Below, piece by piece: positions 62,641-64,000 of a DNA stretch of 64,000 bases (position 1 is its first letter; each line of letters begins with the position of its first letter). Source of the DNA: Cherax quadricarinatus (taxonomy: Eukaryota > Arthropoda > Malacostraca > Decapoda > Parastacidae); contig NC_091374.1 in the NCBI RefSeq assembly GCF_038502225.1, forward strand, positions 8,726,151-8,790,150. Direction: 5' to 3'. Made by a program: the position numbers and the translations under genes. The notes under the pieces are model-generated. The model saw only the letters and a program-made list of their open reading frames with translations, ran no database searches and had not been told where the DNA came from.

Positions 62641-64000
62641 GAAATAGCATATTATATATGGGAGAAGGTCAGGCGAAGATCAAATGATGGCGTTAATTAC
62701 TTTTTGGGAGAAGGGAAGCTTAGCTGGTCTTTATATGACATCTTGGAGTGGAGTAGCTTAGCAGTTGTGGCACACTACTCTGGGTGAGGGAGAGTATTCT
62801 TGGGAATAAACCATTAGTGTACAGAATTCTACCCACATTTGCTAGTGACATGTTTGCTAACTGAATTTGGCATTCGCATTAAGTATTTCAAAACTGGTGC
62901 AGGAATGCGATTGCTTAACGCGAATTTCGTAATCACGTCAGCTTTTCAATGACCTGAAATACTGAAGTTTGATTGTTGGTTTATTAAAGCTGTCTCTATG
63001 GTTATACTTTCGTATGACTCACTAATCATGTAGGTGATGTTTTCACCTTGCAAGTTGATACTGTGATTCAAGGAATTAACATGTTTAAAACTTTGGCTTC
63101 ATCTCACCATAATCTTGTGTTCAGTTACTGCAGCTCAGTTTCAGCCTGTCTTCCCTACATATACCAAATCACAGATGTTGCAAAGAAATTAATAAAGTGT
63201 CTCTGTAATGACAGGTTACTGTATTTTTTAGAATAAATTACGAACTGTATTAGGGCTGCAGAAAGTAAACTCAGCTATGTTATTTGGTATTGTATGCGAC
63301 GCATTGGTGACATAATATAAGAAAAGTAGTTCCAGTTTCTTGGATGATGAGTTTCACCAGCAACAAGGCATCCTCATTGAAAAGGAGTGTAATTACCCAA
63401 GGTTATATTTCATATATCTAGACGAAGGTTTTGCAACAAACAGTACAAGTATTGTACAGGGTGATTCATTAAAGTTCTGTTTACCAGTTTCTTCAGTTGA
63501 GGGTCTTCATGGTGTACCCTAGAGGCTTCTGGCTCAGTTGTGTGTCTGCTGGTTAATTATTCGTTCCGTCGCCAATATGTATCGTGGCTGGTAAGTTGGG
63601 TTTAATGCCCATCCCTTACAAGAAAGCTTTTAAGGCAAAAATTAGAGATTAAAGTAATCTCTCACTGTATTTACATTTAGAGATTGACACCTCTCTGTAT
63701 ATGCTTATTTTGAGATTTTTCATCAGTTTTGGGCTTATCCAAATGTACAGAAAAAGTTTCTTTAATACACAATATTATATATTTTCCTTAAGTTAGTGTT
63801 CGATTTTTACACTTATAATACGTTAAATTCTGAATGTTCTATAACCTATAGCAGTTTTTTTAAAACCATCTTGGTCTCGGCACTTGATGAAGATATTTCG
63901 GTGCATTTTTTTTTAGGACATATCGTTAAAATCATAAATTAGGTATAAAATTTTAAATTAAGTATATATCCCTGTATGAAATCAAAGATTTTTTTAATGA
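62641..64000. other. No gene seen; one mariner-like end near 63463
   Basis: Unique-looking DNA. TGTACAGGGTGATTCATTAA at about 63462-63481 resembles a mariner-type terminal repeat, but no partner end is found. Confidence 0.5.

Noticed and set aside
63462..63481. Second mariner-type MITE
   Set aside because: Only one terminal-repeat-like end is seen, with no partner within a few hundred bases.

Overview
This is eukaryotic, repeat-saturated DNA. The AT/GT/GA microsatellites, RTE-like and CR1-like LINEs, tRNA-derived SINEs and arthropod-type TTAGG-like tracts point to an arthropod, most likely a decapod crustacean (crayfish, lobster or shrimp). That assignment is inference. I see no convincing host protein-coding gene. 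Every strong coding signal is a retrotransposon.

Layout. 1-2.5 kb: a plus-strand RTE-like LINE cut by a 187-bp foldback element and by a SINE. 3.4-3.8 kb: a foldback element set inside AT microsatellite. 4.6-15.1 kb: a stack of LINE copies, all on the minus strand: CR1-A, -B, -C and a CR1 tip joined by GT/CA tracts, then a foldback element, then RTE-A and RTE-B joined by AT tracts. 15-16 kb: microsatellites, a small MITE-like repeat and a foldback. 16-28 kb: mostly unique DNA with SINE, LINE and MITE fragments and a 743-bp near-perfect palindrome (23.9-24.7 kb). 28.7-29.5 kb: 23 copies of a 35-bp minisatellite. 31-42 kb: a dense cluster of foldback elements, minisatellites, a tRNA-type SINE, a mariner-type MITE and a hAT-like element. 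43-46.9 kb: a 3.9-kb array of a 24-bp unit with higher-order structure. 48.66-52.37 kb: an apparently intact two-ORF CR1-type LINE whose ORF1 is an SGNH/GDSL esterase-like protein. 54.7-62.1 kb: seven of the nine copies of a ~390-bp MITE with 13-bp terminal inverted repeats, nearly all embedded in AT microsatellite, and a broken RTE copy.

The most interesting system is a set of foldback elements, about 90-430 bp, in at least six sequence subfamilies. Each carries one or two copies of a motif that reads as a minimal hammerhead ribozyme: a CTGANGA-like box, a short perfect stem (stem II), then GAAA followed by a tiny self-complementary helix III (ACGT, ATAT or AGCGCT). In most elements the two motifs face each other head to head. 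Six elements have identifiable 10-15 bp target-site duplications. Minimal hammerheads are known from the terminal repeats of Penelope-like retroelements, so these look like non-autonomous Penelope relatives. Several subfamilies carry TTGATAA in place of CTGATGA. This is a paired C3-to-U and G8-to-A change that would keep the known 3-8 core base pair.

A second theme is that each LINE lineage ends in its own dinucleotide tail, RTE-like in AT and CR1-A-like in CA/GT. Later copies begin inside the tail of earlier ones, so the microsatellites mark joints between elements.
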